Shown in pieces: positions 55,022 through 64,000 of a DNA stretch of 64,000 nt; the stretch's first letter is position 1; the number at the start of each line of letters is the position of its first letter. The stretch is from Platycnemis pennipes (lineage: Eukaryota; Arthropoda; Insecta; Odonata; Platycnemididae): the NCBI GenBank assembly GCA_933228895.1, contig OW121846.1, positions 6,789,915 to 6,853,914 on the forward strand, written 5' to 3'. Both the position numbers and the translations under genes were made by a program. The notes beneath the pieces are model-generated. The model saw nothing but the letters and a program-made list of their open reading frames with translations. It had not been told where the DNA came from and ran no database searches.

Positions 55022-56173
55022 CTAGTATTCCATCAGTCTCCGAAAGGAGTGAATCATGGTGAGCACTGTGAGCGGAATGTCAACGACAGCGCGAGGACAC
55101 CCCTCGCCGCGCCGCTCACCTGCCTGCTCACCAGCCTGCTCTCGAGTCTGCTCTCCGGACTGCTCACCGTCCTGCTCTCGAGTCTGCTCTCCGGACTGCT
55201 CACCAGCCTGCTCTCGAGTCTGCTCCCCGGACTGCTCACCGGCCTTCTCCTCCTCCGACGGCACTACCACCTCGAAGAACACGCGTCGCTTTGCGCGTCG
55301 CACCAACACCTCGCTCACTTCCACGTGCACCTCGCTGAGAACGAGTCGCGGACCCGCGATGCCGCTGGAGGCTCCAGTCGAGTCGGAGACGTCACCGCTG
55401 GAGACTTTAACCGACACTGAGGAGTCACCACCATCACTGGAGGCTCCAGCCGAGTCGGAGACGTCCCCGCTGGAGACTTGAACCGAGACTGAGGAGTCAC
55501 CACCATCACTGGAGGCTCCAGCCGAGTCGGAGACGACCCCGCTGGAGACTTTAACCAAGACTGAGGAGTCACCCTCATCACTGGAGACTCCAGCCGAGTC
55601 GGATACGACCCCGCTGGAGACTTTAACCGAGACTGAGGAGTCACCACCATCCCTGGAGGCTCTAGCCGAGTCGGAAGAGGCACCACCGCCGCTGGAGGCT
55701 CCAGCCGGGGCGGGGGAGTCGCGGCCGCCGCTGGCGTCTCGCTCAGAGGTGGTTTTGGCGGGCACGTCGGGCAAGAGGAACTTCTGCGCGAGTCGGCCGC
55801 CGGGCGTGGCGGCTGCGTCGGCGGCGGCGGGCCGCTCCTTGAGGAGCCTGGTGTGCAGACGCACGACGGCGCGGCCGCGGTGCAGTGGTGCGGCGGGTGG
55901 CAGGCAGGAGAGGGAGGGCCGCGGCGTGGTCACGTCGATGTCCGCTGTGTCGATTCGCCGCGGGGCCGGGCGCGGCCGGCCCGGGCTCGGGCAGGCGGAC
56001 AGGCGCGGCATTTCGCAGATGGAGGGCAGCGGAGAGAAGCGGCGGGGAGCGGGCCGGCGCGGCAAGGGGCGCGGCCGAGACGGGCTCGACAGGCCCCCCA
56101 GGTACAGCAGCGCAGAGTAGCGGGCCGCCGAGAAGCCCGGCGGTCCGTACGGATCATGCGAGTAGTAGGGCAT
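55022..56173 (-). CDS. Low-complexity Ser/Glu/Pro-rich protein, probable first coding exon of a host gene
   Basis: A single 383-codon open frame in a GC- and CpG-rich block is the longest frame in the window. The start at 56173 has context CAGCGATGCC. Residues 1-72 are Tyr/Pro/Arg-rich (PYYSHDPYGPPGFSAARYSA; RRFSPLPSICEMPRLSA). RIDTADIDVTTPRPS is at 73-87, AVVRLHTRLLKERP at 102-115 and LAQKFLLPDVPAK at 128-140. A Ser/Asp/Val repeat of 24 residues covers about 158-270, VRRAKRRVFFEVVVPSEEE lies at about 301-319, and a 12-residue EQSGEQTREQAG-type repeat follows to about 366. No signal peptide or membrane segment is evident. The non-repetitive N-terminal motifs look like selected sequence, but I cannot name the family. 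A strong splice donor inside the C-terminal repeat suggests the true exon ends near 55120. Shadow frames on the other strand reflect GC content. Confidence 0.6.
   Translation of the reverse strand: MPYYSHDPYGPPGFSAARYSALLYLGGLSSPSRPRPLPRRPAPRRFSPLPSICEMPRLSACPSPGRPRPAPRRIDTADIDVTTPRPSLSCLPPAAPLHRGRAVVRLHTRLLKERPAAADAAATPGGRLAQKFLLPDVPAKTTSERDASGGRDSPAPAGASSGGGASSDSARASRDGGDSSVSVKVSSGVVSDSAGVSSDEGDSSVLVKVSSGVVSDSAGASSDGGDSSVSVQVSSGDVSDSAGASSDGGDSSVSVKVSSGDVSDSTGASSGIAGPRLVLSEVHVEVSEVLVRRAKRRVFFEVVVPSEEEKAGEQSGEQTREQAGEQSGEQTREQDGEQSGEQTREQAGEQAGERRGEGCPRAVVDIPLTVLTMIHSFRRLMEY
55114..55122 (-). promoter_or_regulatory. Candidate 5' splice donor
   Basis: The minus strand reads CAG|GTGAGC, a near-ideal donor, with the exon ending at 55120 and the intron beginning at 55119. 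Use of this site would remove the last 32 codons of the open frame (after residue 351), which are less repeat-like and may be intronic. Inferred from consensus only. Confidence 0.4.
55120..55245 (-). repeat. 36-bp coding tandem repeat (12 residues)
   Basis: The minus strand repeats units encoding variants of EQSGEQTREQAG about three and a half times. The DNA words gctctcgagtctgctctccg and gactgctcacc recur at 36-base spacing, keeping frame. Confidence 0.85.
55346..55700 (-). repeat. 72-bp coding tandem repeat (24 residues)
   Basis: About five units of 72 bases encode variants of SSDGGDSSVSVKVSSG plus DVSDSAGA. The plus-strand word gactgaggagtcaccaccat recurs near 55418, 55490, 55562 and 55634. 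Unit length is a multiple of three and changes are mostly substitutions, so the frame is preserved. Confidence 0.88.
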
Positions 56174-56700
56174 CGCTGGTGCTCCTCACTCGGGTCGCAT
56201 GGCTCCGAGCAATGAGCTCCCGTCCCTCCTCCTCCTAACCCCTAACCCTCCCCCCCCCTTCCTTTCCCCCCCCCCCGTTTGTGCACGGGCGGCGTCTATT
56301 CTCGGAGTCGATGGCAGCAGTGCCAAGTGGGGAGTGGGGGACGCCTGCAGCGAGAGAGATGCAGCCAATCTCGACCAGCGGCCTCCACGTGTGACGACTT
56401 TACCTCCTCCCTCCCCCTCTAATCCTCCCCTTCTCCCCCCCCCCCTCGCCAACCCCCCACCCTCTCACCCTCTCGCCGACATGGAACACATCCCGAAATT
56501 GACGAGGGGTTCGTTGTCGGTAGTTTTCATGAATTTGAGCCGTTTCGAGGTTGCTCATGGTAAGCAATTATTATGCGAGGATAGGTCAGGGGTCGGAGTG
56601 CAGAGGAAATGCCTCTGCGGATATGAGGCCGAAAGTCGAAGATCCCTGGAAAGTGAACGAAGGTGAAAGGAAGTCGAAGACCAGGTCATTCCAAAAACTA
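56174..56700. promoter_or_regulatory. GC-rich leader/promoter-like region with long C tracts
   Basis: Immediately upstream of the minus-strand start codon is CpG-rich DNA with long C runs (about 56248-56278 and 56405-56465 on the plus strand, hence G runs on the gene's sense strand). This could be a 5' UTR or CpG-island promoter. No TATA box or clear initiator was identified. The plus frame 56199-56666 is a composition artefact. Confidence 0.35.
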
Positions 56701-57009
56701 CTTTATTGCATGTGTCTTTGATTACAGTTCATTTTCTAAAGCAACTTTATTTTCTGAGCCATTTCGAATATAGTTACGTATGTTTCTCATACTGTCTACC
56801 CCATACAGAGCCATTTCTGAAGTTTTATACAAGTAATAACGAAAAATTCAACACAGAACATAATTTGATAACTTTTATGCTCAGCTAATTATGAGCCATA
56901 ATTTTAGGAAATTCACCAGCATTAGATTGTAATGGGAATTACAAAATAATGCTCAAGTGAAACAAAATACTGACTTCGAGCCGGAAACCTCTTATTCGAA
57001 GCATAATTC
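56701..57009. other. Unassigned AT-rich sequence
   Basis: Nothing recognised. Confidence 0.35.
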
Positions 57010-57075
57010 ATAAATTTATTTATTTATCATTGACCCGAAAACAACACATGTAATCTTTATAACGTTCTATCAATA
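57010..57075 (-). repeat. 3' fragment of tRNA-SINE family 1
   Basis: tttatttatttatcattgac, then ccgaaaacaacaca(t)g, matches the tail-proximal part of the SINE at 11691-11888. The tRNA head is missing. Confidence 0.75.
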
Positions 57076-57234
57076 ACAACTACTCAACTCTATTACAACT
57101 CGTTTTCTTACGTGAATCTGGAATCCGGGAAGCCTTTCATAACCAATTATTCCGACACGCCATACAAATGATTTACTCATTAAGACCGTTGTCTGCTATT
57201 TTTATAGCTAAACTGGATGCTTTCAGGCTTTATT

Positions 57235-57495
57235 TTGTGAAAATCCATTCTATGGAATTAAATGAGATGGTACTTTTTTCACAGTTAATTCCTACAAGTC
57301 GACCGGTTTCGTCGCGTAGGTGATATCATCGTCTCGATTCCGTATCATCGTAGGCGATAGGTACATGAGTATGGCCAGTGGCAGAATATATGCAACTTTT
57401 TAAAAGGGGGGGGGGGAAGAGGAGGGAGGGGAAAGAGGTCAGGGGTGGAGGTAGGTGTGTTAGGGAACTAGGCCCGGGGAGGGGGGGGGTGTAGG
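57235..57495 (-). mobile_element. Penelope-like element 3' flank with hammerhead-like motif and C-rich tract
   Basis: On the minus strand, downstream of the GIY-YIG coding, are a C-rich tract (57405-57490; G-rich on plus), atatattct, atgtacct and a hammerhead-like core. The core is a degenerate CTGATGA (57332-57326, two mismatches), a helix, GAAAC at 57310-57306, and GGTC ending at 57301. Then comes gacttgtaggaattaactgt with inverted taattcc / ggaatta words. The arrangement parallels 48.5-48.7 kb. Confidence 0.55.
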
Positions 57496-57597
57496 CTAAG
57501 TGGACGCTTGGTCAGGTACGCTGTTCACGGCGGGGGGTTGGGGCGTCACTCTCGAAAGGTATTTTGAGTCAGGGGAATATCCAGGAGGGGGAATGGC

Positions 57598-59110
57598 TCA
57601 CAAAAATGTTCTCGTTAGCAATTTTTCCTGCCTTAATTGTTTTCTTAAATCCAGCTCCTCCAGACAATCCATTCTTCTTCCCTTTTTCTCCAGGTGAAGT
57701 ATCTCCGGGACAAAGTCGCTCTTGTGGTCACTTTCCCAGAGATGTTTAGCGAAATGGGATCTGTTTAACTCACCGTTTCGTAGATGTCTTCTGTGTTCCT
57801 CTGCTCTCACTCTGAACGACCGCCCAGTCTGGCCAACGTAACAGCTTTCACAGTCACCACATTTGAGCTTATAAATACCACTTCTATCATTGATGTCAAT
57901 ATTGTCTTTGCTTTTGTTTAACACAGCCCTTAAGTTGCACTTGTTGTAGTATGCAATTTTGAATTCTTTTTTTGGAAAAAAGTTGGCAATAATTGTGTAA
58001 TCTGTCCGTAGTAACTAAGTTTGCACCATCGTTTTTTCTTTTCACTAAGGTCGGATGATTTATAAATGAGTTTCTGTGCTCGAAGGGAGCGTTTTTTCTC
58101 GATCATTTTACTAATGACACTTTCTTCGTAACCATTTTTCACTGCAATGTTTTTGATTACTTCGATTTCCTTGGCGAAGTTCTCGGCTGACTGGTGGATG
58201 CTGAGTGATCTGTTTAGCATGGAATGGAAAGCGGCCATCTTTTGGGAGGAATGGTGGCGGGAGTCGGAGGACATGGTCTGTGGTAGTTTCTTTCCTGTAG
58301 ATTGCGAAGTCGTAGCCTTTTTCTGTGGCTGTAATTGTTATGCCCAGAAAAATAATTCTATGGTTGGTTTCTTTTTCACAAGAGAACTTTATATTTTTGG
58401 ATTGGGAATTTAACTTATTCAAAAATATGTCCAGTTGTCTCATTGTGCCAGTCCATGCTGCAAACACGTCGTCAACATATCTGTACCAACAGTGGATAAA
58501 ATTCGTGTTCACTGAATTATCACTGAATAACCTTTCTTCAAAGTGGTTCATGTATAAGTCCGCCAAAAGCGGTGATAGAGGTGACACCATTGCTAAGCCG
58601 TCCTTTTGTTGGAAGAATTTTTCATTGAATGTAAAGTAATTTTCTTCCACACACACTCTCAGCAGTGCCAAAAATTCGTCGAGGAAGGGTGGTTAACTCC
58701 GGCTTTTGTAATGGCTTCGAAATTTGGAATGTTGGTGAAAAGGTCTTTCACGTCAATGGACACTAGGGTATGCTCGGAAGGCGGGAGCTCTCTCTGGGTA
58801 AGATGATGACACAATTCCCTTGAGTTCTTTACCCCGTTTCTTGGCTTGAAACCTGTGAATTCTCTGAAGAGTGAATTTCGGTGGGAGGTTAGTTTTCTCG
58901 ATGGTGCAGCGACACTGGAGACTACGGGTCTGATTTGGTTTGTGTATCTTTGGGAGACCAAAGAATTGTGGAGCTTGCGGGTTCATCACTGTCACCGTGT
59001 ACGTCTCACTTGGTTTAATGATATTCGGGGCAGAAATGAGGACCTTTTTCTGGGGCAGAAGAGGGGCAGGAATTTGTGTAGCGACTACTATCAAGATATC
59101 ATTTTAACAT
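57598..59110 (-). pseudogene. Penelope-like retroelement: RT plus GIY-YIG endonuclease
   Basis: On the minus strand the order is FFGLPKIHKPNQTRSLQ (about 58990), RNSLFREFTGFKPRNGVKNS, then SEHTLVSIDVKDLFTNIPNF with the first catalytic Asp. A frame break follows. Then come MALLRVCVEENYFTFNEKFF, GLAMVSPLSPLLADLYMNHF and WYRYVDDVFAAW, where YVDD is the catalytic box (58111-58671). Next are HHSSQKMAAFHSMLNRSLSI and the thumb region, and last the GIY-YIG nuclease GIYKLKCGDCESCYVGQTG with SDHKSDFVPEILHLEKKGRR (57598-57924). Coding is split over at least five frames, so it is inactive. GLAMVSPL differs from the usual GLAMGSPL. Catalytic residues are otherwise preserved, and this is the most complete retroelement coding region in the window. 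Confidence 0.9.
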
Positions 59111-60235
59111 CCGGCTCTGTTGCCAAATTTCATTGCAATTAAACCTTTCTACTAACATGTCCTTGTGACTTCTGGAAATTTCTCCTCCTCTACGAGTGAG
59201 AAACCGCCTTTTCTGTTAAACTTCTATAGAACTTAACAAATCCACAGCTACAGAATAAACTTGCTATTAAATAAACATGTTTGTTAAGTCGTAGTTGAAT
59301 GCAATGGCATGTTCTGTTTAAGACTTAATGATTTAAAATACACTACATTATTTTTAAATATTTTATGACGATAAATATAATATTTATCGGACGGACTTTC
59401 ACAAACATTTCACAGCCATATTCCCGCGCTCTTGAGAATGATTTTCAGTGGATGAATGTGATACGTTTCTCTACAATGAAAGGGATCGTTAATTTTCATA
59501 AATAAATTATCACACTATGTGAACTATTTTGCATTTTATAATCTTATGAACTGAAGGTACCCTTTGAAATCCAACGGGAGGGAGGAACACTATAAACACA
59601 CATTTTTAGTTTTTTTTTAATTTTTAGTTTTTTTTTAAGGGATGAAGCCTATCTTATGCTCTGTAGCTATCGTTGGCTCAAATTCTATTTCGGTATTCCA
59701 AATCAAATTTACGTCGATGTAATCACATTACTAATGCCATGAGTGGAATCCGGGCCATCGCATGAATGGAAGTAGTTTTCTGGACTCTTCAGGTTGCAGG
59801 AAACCATGTAGGTTAGAAGGTACAGGAGGTATGTAACCCAAGGGTAAAAATGAAGCCAGAATGGGAAGGATTAGTTCCCGCCTCATTACTTAGCGGCCGG
59901 ATTTTCCCAAAAATTACTAAATCTTATTCTCATAGTCCTGAGAACATGATTTTAAATAAATGAATATAATGCGATTGTACTAAAAAATTGCCACGCTTCA
60001 GCTACGAATGTACCAGTCAAGGGAATCGATGTTTCTGATATATGTATAAATATCACATTATGGTAATTATTTTGTCTTATATAATTTAATTTCTAATGTA
60101 CGCAACGCTCGATCTGAGAAAATAATTCTATTCTATGTATCATATTAACTGGTCTCTCTATACAAGGTTTTCCATAAGGAATTGGTGAAAGTTATTTTGG
60201 AGGTCGGAGAGGGATCACCAACTCTCCTACCATCA
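59111..60235. other. Unassigned AT-rich sequence
   Basis: Includes a short duplicated tttttagttttttttaa at 59600-59640. No gene or RNA recognised. Confidence 0.35.
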
Positions 60236-60236
60236 T

Positions 60237-60885
60237 CTACATCTACATCTGCACGATACCCTGCAAGCCAACAAAAGGGTGTGGCAGATGGTGAAAATCA
60301 CAAAGCATGCACTACCGACATGCAAACAAGCTACTAATGGGTCTCGTGCAACTAGATTTTCAGTATCTATAGTATTTAAGGGGTCAATACATGCATCATG
60401 CACTACAGAATACTCTAAAATGTTTCCCCTATCTATCCCTATGCTATGCTGCCTATTCTGTTCTCTTATAGTACGGGGGGAAAATGCCACTTTGAATCTA
60501 TCAGTACGACAATCTATCTCTCTAATCTTATTTAACTGGTCGAATCTAGCATAATACGCTGTTTTTTTATAATGTGCCTAACATCATCAGTAAAGCTATC
60601 AGATTGAAATTTCTCTAATAGATTTAATCTGTATATTAACCTACGCTCTGATAATTACTCCCACCCTAATTCTTGAATTATTTCTGATACACTACTCAAC
60701 TTATCGTAACACCTTTTAACGAACCTAGCTGCTCTACGCTGCACACTGTCTAGTTCTCTGATTAAACCTAATTCATTAGGATCCCAAACACTGGCTACAC
60801 ACTCAAGGTTGGGCCTATTTAGTGAAAAGTAACATCGCTCTTTTGTCTTCTCATCACATTTCCCAAGTACTCTTTTTATAACCCA
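60237..60885 (-). mobile_element. CR1-like LINE 3' portion, subfamily A
   Basis: Tail catctacatctacatctgca, hairpin with small deletions, 3' UTR and broken C-terminal frames (MAFSPRTIREQNRQHS; ERRLIYRLNLLEKFQSDSF). A 97-codon frame at 60655-60948 reads IKRVLGKCDEKTKERCYFSL, PNLECVASVWDPNELGL and VQRRAARFVKRCYDKLSSVS. The upstream boundary is near 60885. Confidence 0.83.
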
Positions 60886-61723
60886 AGCTTTCTCTTCGCT
60901 CGGCCGCATATTTCCCGGATATGTCCTCCCACGATCAGCCCCCTGCATCTACCTATGCCCTCAATAGAAAGTCCGTTTAGTTCCAGCGTTGGCCGTCCAA
61001 CGCCAGTTATACTTTCGTCCTACTTCTCGCAAGGAAAGGTCTCCTTTTTAACGGCCGAGAAACGTATTAAGTGTAACTTGTGTTTTAATTCCTGCACGCA
61101 TCGAAGAAAAACCATAATTGCTGAAATTAGGACCTGAATATTTACCGAATTTAGGAATCTTTTCTCCTGTCAGCGCTACTAACCAACATAACTTTACACA
61201 AATCAATTACAATTTCTTTCCATCAAACATGCTAAATACGACCGGGTTCTATTCCACCATTGTAAAAGTTTGGAATACAATAAAGTTTCTCATTCAAAAT
61301 ACATTCTCAAATATTTTTTCCGTGATGAGACCGAAAGGTGATTACGAACTCCATGATACGTATAATCAACCATCGGCAACGTAACTTTGTGATGCACACA
61401 AATCGCGATGATACAATTTTTCGTAGAAATGCTCTACTTCTCTTCAATATCACTTTCTTACGTCTAATGTTTTGGAACCATGATGACTTCTTACAATAAA
61501 TTGAAACCGGTCAGGCCCGAAACAAGAAAAAAGGAATCATTGTGTTCTTGGGAGAGTTATATTAAGGGGGTTTCCTGTTGCCTGCCACGATAGTGTTTTT
61601 AATGTGACACCATCACTTGATAGGCTGCCCCTCTGGTGTCAGACGACTTCTCACAGACGCCTCACTGAGGAATAGGAGCTTCGAGTGAATAAAATAACAA
61701 AATTTTTTTCCCTTCGTAACCTT
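60886..61723. other. Unassigned sequence
   Basis: GC-richer for the first 60 bases, then AT-rich. Frames at 60955-61384 are not recognised. Confidence 0.35.
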
Positions 61724-62153
61724 TTTACTACGGTTATTACTCAGCAAAACCACATAAAACAATTTCCCTCTTGCTGTCTAAAAATTACTTTCAAAATCCG
61801 ACCATTCGTAGTCAATGAAACATTGTCTTGGGAGATAACCTTAGAGTTCCTTTGTGGATTTCCTCCCGAGAGACTGAATAGTGGGTTGCAGAATTAAATA
61901 AATATTAATCAATCGAGTACTTTGTACATTGTTTCTCACTAAAATTTACGTCATAGAAAATTGGACATTTTTTTCTTCATTGAATACTCTATGTTAGCTT
62001 CAGAAGTACGTGTTTGCGAATTGCCTCATTCGCATGCTAACATAATAATGGATTATGAAGGCCATAACTTCTTCACAATGCTTTCATCAAGAAAAAAACA
62101 AATGTTTTTTGCGGAGGATATCACCTATAGCAAGTTCGAAAACATTTGATTTC

Positions 62154-62475
62154 TACATCTACATAATACCCTGCAAGCCGCCATAAAGATGTGCATGCAC
62201 TACATACCATGCATAAAAAAGGATTAGTACTTGTATAGGTACTGTTCAAAACTACGCTATTTAAAAAAACATAAAAATAGCAAAGCATACATGCAAAAAC
62301 ATGCTGTTAGTTGGGTTAGCTATAAGTCCTTATACCAACATGCAGCCACCTATCCATTGCTACACTCGTACTAGATATATTTACCGTTATTCGTATCCCT
62401 AATAGTACGAGGAAAAAAGGACATTTTGAATCTGTCAGTTCGGCAATCAATTTCTCTAACTTTGTAATTATGGTT
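62154..62475 (-). mobile_element. CR1-like LINE 3' copy, subfamily B
   Basis: Tail ctacataataccctgcaagc with a shortened hairpin (about 29 bases lost), then 3' UTR and the last codons (KVREIDCRTDRFKMSFFPRT read on the minus strand). It is truncated at about 62475. It separates the left inverted arm from the P-like coding. Confidence 0.83.
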
Positions 62476-62479
62476 TATT

Positions 62480-63090
62480 ATCACACAATGTAACATTAAA
62501 ATGTGTTCCAAAGAACGCATAAAACGAAATAAATTTAAATTATGGTGCAAAGGAGCGCCTTTAGTTTTTAGCTCAACTAATTTACCCACTGGTTGCACTG
62601 AATTTGCTAGTGGGTTTAGAAATTCTGAGCGGCAGACAGCACTACGTGAATAGTTAAACATTTGCTTAGAAACAAAATGGCTTGCGTGATAAACTATACA
62701 GTGAACGACTTCGGAGAACACGTAGATGCAATGATGACATCTTCGATATCTCTGTACGCGTTTCCGGCCACAGCACTCAGTTTTTCCTTGAGAGATTTCC
62801 TCAAGTCTTCTTTGTTTTTGCATATTTCTTTGATTTCATGCAGTGTAATCAAGGGATCCAAAATCTTATCCTGAAGTATTGTGCAATTGTCTGTTTTACG
62901 GGGCTTAATAAGGCTGTACATATACACTAAGTAGTTTATGCAGCTGCAGGAATGTTGGGGTAGCAGAGTGGTCATTGCTTCCTCCAGCTTCTCTTACAGT
63001 TCCAAAGAACCGCTGAAAGAACCGCAAAGGGACTAAAGATGTGAGGAAAGTGATATCCTCCGCAAAATTCATTCGTTTTTTCTTGCTCAA
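62480..63090 (-). pseudogene. P-element/THAP9-like transposase C-terminal relic (tentative)
   Basis: Minus-strand frames give PLRFFQRFFGTVREAGGSND and HSATPTFLQLHKLLSVY, a frame shift, then YSLIKPRKTDNCTILQDKIL, CKNKEDLRKSLKEKLSAVAG and NAYRDIEDVIIASTCSPKSF. After another shift come YHASHFVSKQMF and EFLNPLANSVQPVGKLVELK. The FFGTxRxAGGSNDHPT...FLQLYRxLSVYSLxKPP pattern is one I associate with P-like transposases of arthropods. The catalytic residues are not identifiable in this part. Alternative: another large transposon family sharing this C-terminal pattern. Inactive. Confidence 0.5.
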
Positions 63091-63454
63091 AACATTGTGA
63101 AGAAGTTATGGCCTTCATAATCCAATATTATGTAAGCATGCGAATGAGGCAATTTGCAAACACGTAATTTTAGGGTGAACAAAGAGTATTCAATGTAGAA
63201 AAAATGTCCAAATTTTCTATGACATAAATTTTTGTGAGAAACAATGTACAAAGTGTTGGATGAATTAATATTTATTTAATTCTGCAACCCACTATTCAGT
63301 CCCTCGAGAGGAAATCCACAAAGAAACTTTAAGGTTATCTCCCAAGAAATAATGTTTCATTGACTACAAATGGTGGGATTTTGATTGTAATTTGCAGACA
63401 GCAAGAGGGAAATTGTTTGATGTGGTTTTGCTGAGTAGTAATCGTAATAAAGAG

Positions 63455-64000
63455 GTATTATTATTATTATTATTTGGTTTTATACCGGTGAAGGCAGGTC
63501 TAAATGGACATTTGATTCTTCCCACTCATTAATTTCACACCAGCCCCTCGTACCTCCCATCATTGTATCCAAGCTGCCCGTTCATCTCCTCCCTCTTCCC
63601 CGCTTCGTTCTTCCCTCAATCACTTCTTTCAAAACACCATCCCCTTTGATTACCTTTTCTATCCACACCTTATGCCTTCTCCTAATTTCATCTATCAAAT
63701 TTCCTTCCTCTCCTACCAATTCTAGCACTTCATCGTTCGTCATCCTTTCGACCCACTTTACTTTCTCAATCCTTCTCCATACCCACATCTCAAAAGCCCT
63801 AACTGTATTTTCATCTTCTTTTCGTAAATCCCACGTTTCCACCCCATAGAGTGCAACGCTCCGTACTAAACTTGTTACTAGTCTTTTCTCCACTTCCCTA
63901 CTCAACTGTCATTAGTTCACGCCTACGAGTAAAAGCTTCTTTTGCCAATGCAATTCACCTTCTCACTTCAATGCTGCTTATACCCTTTTTCTTCCAACAC
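63455..64000 (-). pseudogene. C-terminus and 3' end of an endonuclease-RT LINE (second LINE type)
   Basis: A 107-codon minus frame (63582-63905) reads MSREVEKRLVTSLVRSVALY, GVETWDLRKEDENTVRAFEM and WVWRRIEKVKWVERMTNDEV, then IRRRHKVWIEKVIKGDGVLK and EVIEGRTKRGRGRR. This is the C-terminal region of arthropod endonuclease-reverse-transcriptase LINEs (compare 39.0-39.35 kb). The 3' end has an (aat)n tail at 63455-63477. The upstream RT lies beyond the window and one frame break is near 63905. This copy is better preserved than the 39-kb one. Confidence 0.78.

Larger units (their letters stand above)
61724..63453. repeat. Inverted duplication with ~405-bp arms
   Basis: Plus strand 61724-62128 aligns by eye with minus strand 63453-63048 over its whole length. 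Examples are ctcagcaaaaccacat(a/c)aa, aatttccctcttgctgtct, gggagataacctta(g/a)agtt, gtgggttgcagaattaaata and gattatgaaggccataactt. Differences are frequent but scattered. The arms are separated by about 0.92 kb containing a LINE copy and a P-like transposase relic that is continuous with the right arm. Confidence 0.85.

Noticed and set aside
55049..56238. Several 117-141-codon plus frames opposite the 383-codon frame
   Set aside because: They are GC-driven shadows of the longer minus frame and repeat array.

Overview
The window looks like intergenic or intronic DNA from an animal, most likely an arthropod and probably an insect. It is AT-rich and has no operons or bacterial-style gene packing. 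Nearly everything recognisable is decayed transposable-element sequence from families typical of arthropods: CR1-like LINEs ending in a (GATGTA)n tail, Penelope-like elements, Ty3/gypsy, piggyBac, mariner, Transib, Tigger/pogo, P-like and tRNA-derived SINEs. The species cannot be fixed from the sequence. The LINE 3' end resembles elements I associate with non-dipteran insects; that is memory, not a search.

Layout. 1-0.35 kb: GC-rich minus-strand frame with an SGNH-hydrolase-like motif. 3-14 kb: several CR1-like LINE copies, an 834-bp inverted-repeat element, a tRNA-SINE, a gypsy integrase fragment and a 49-bp Transib end. 16.9-19 kb: a dispersed repeat and a Penelope GIY-YIG fragment. 19.9-24.7 kb: a gypsy pol region split by a piggyBac-like element with matching ends, by a 77-bp LINE-tail insertion with a 9-bp target duplication, and by a LINE. 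25.5-31.7 kb: a Transib/RAG1-like transposase C-terminus, LINE pieces, a Tigger fragment and a short Transib derivative. 33-46 kb: sparse, with a minisatellite, a mariner relic, direct repeats and a 1.17-kb Transib-type element. 47-54 kb: LINEs, Penelope terminal sequence with a hammerhead-like motif, and a 2.5-kb Transib-like element with CACAGTG ends and a perfect CATCG duplication inside a LINE reverse transcriptase. 55.0-56.2 kb: the only good candidate host coding sequence, a GC-rich 383-codon frame with internal tandem repeats and a strong splice donor. 57.2-59.1 kb: the best-preserved Penelope-like element. 60-64 kb: LINE, P-like transposase relic, a ~405-bp inverted duplication and the 3' end of another LINE.

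No known host pathway is encoded here. The main interest is nested insertion history: the Transib-type family with RSS-heptamer-like ends found as at least four derivatives, the LINE 3' hairpin that also occurs as 77-93-bp insertions with target duplications, and the Penelope element with a ribozyme-like terminus. All protein-family names rest on reading motifs by eye, without a database search.
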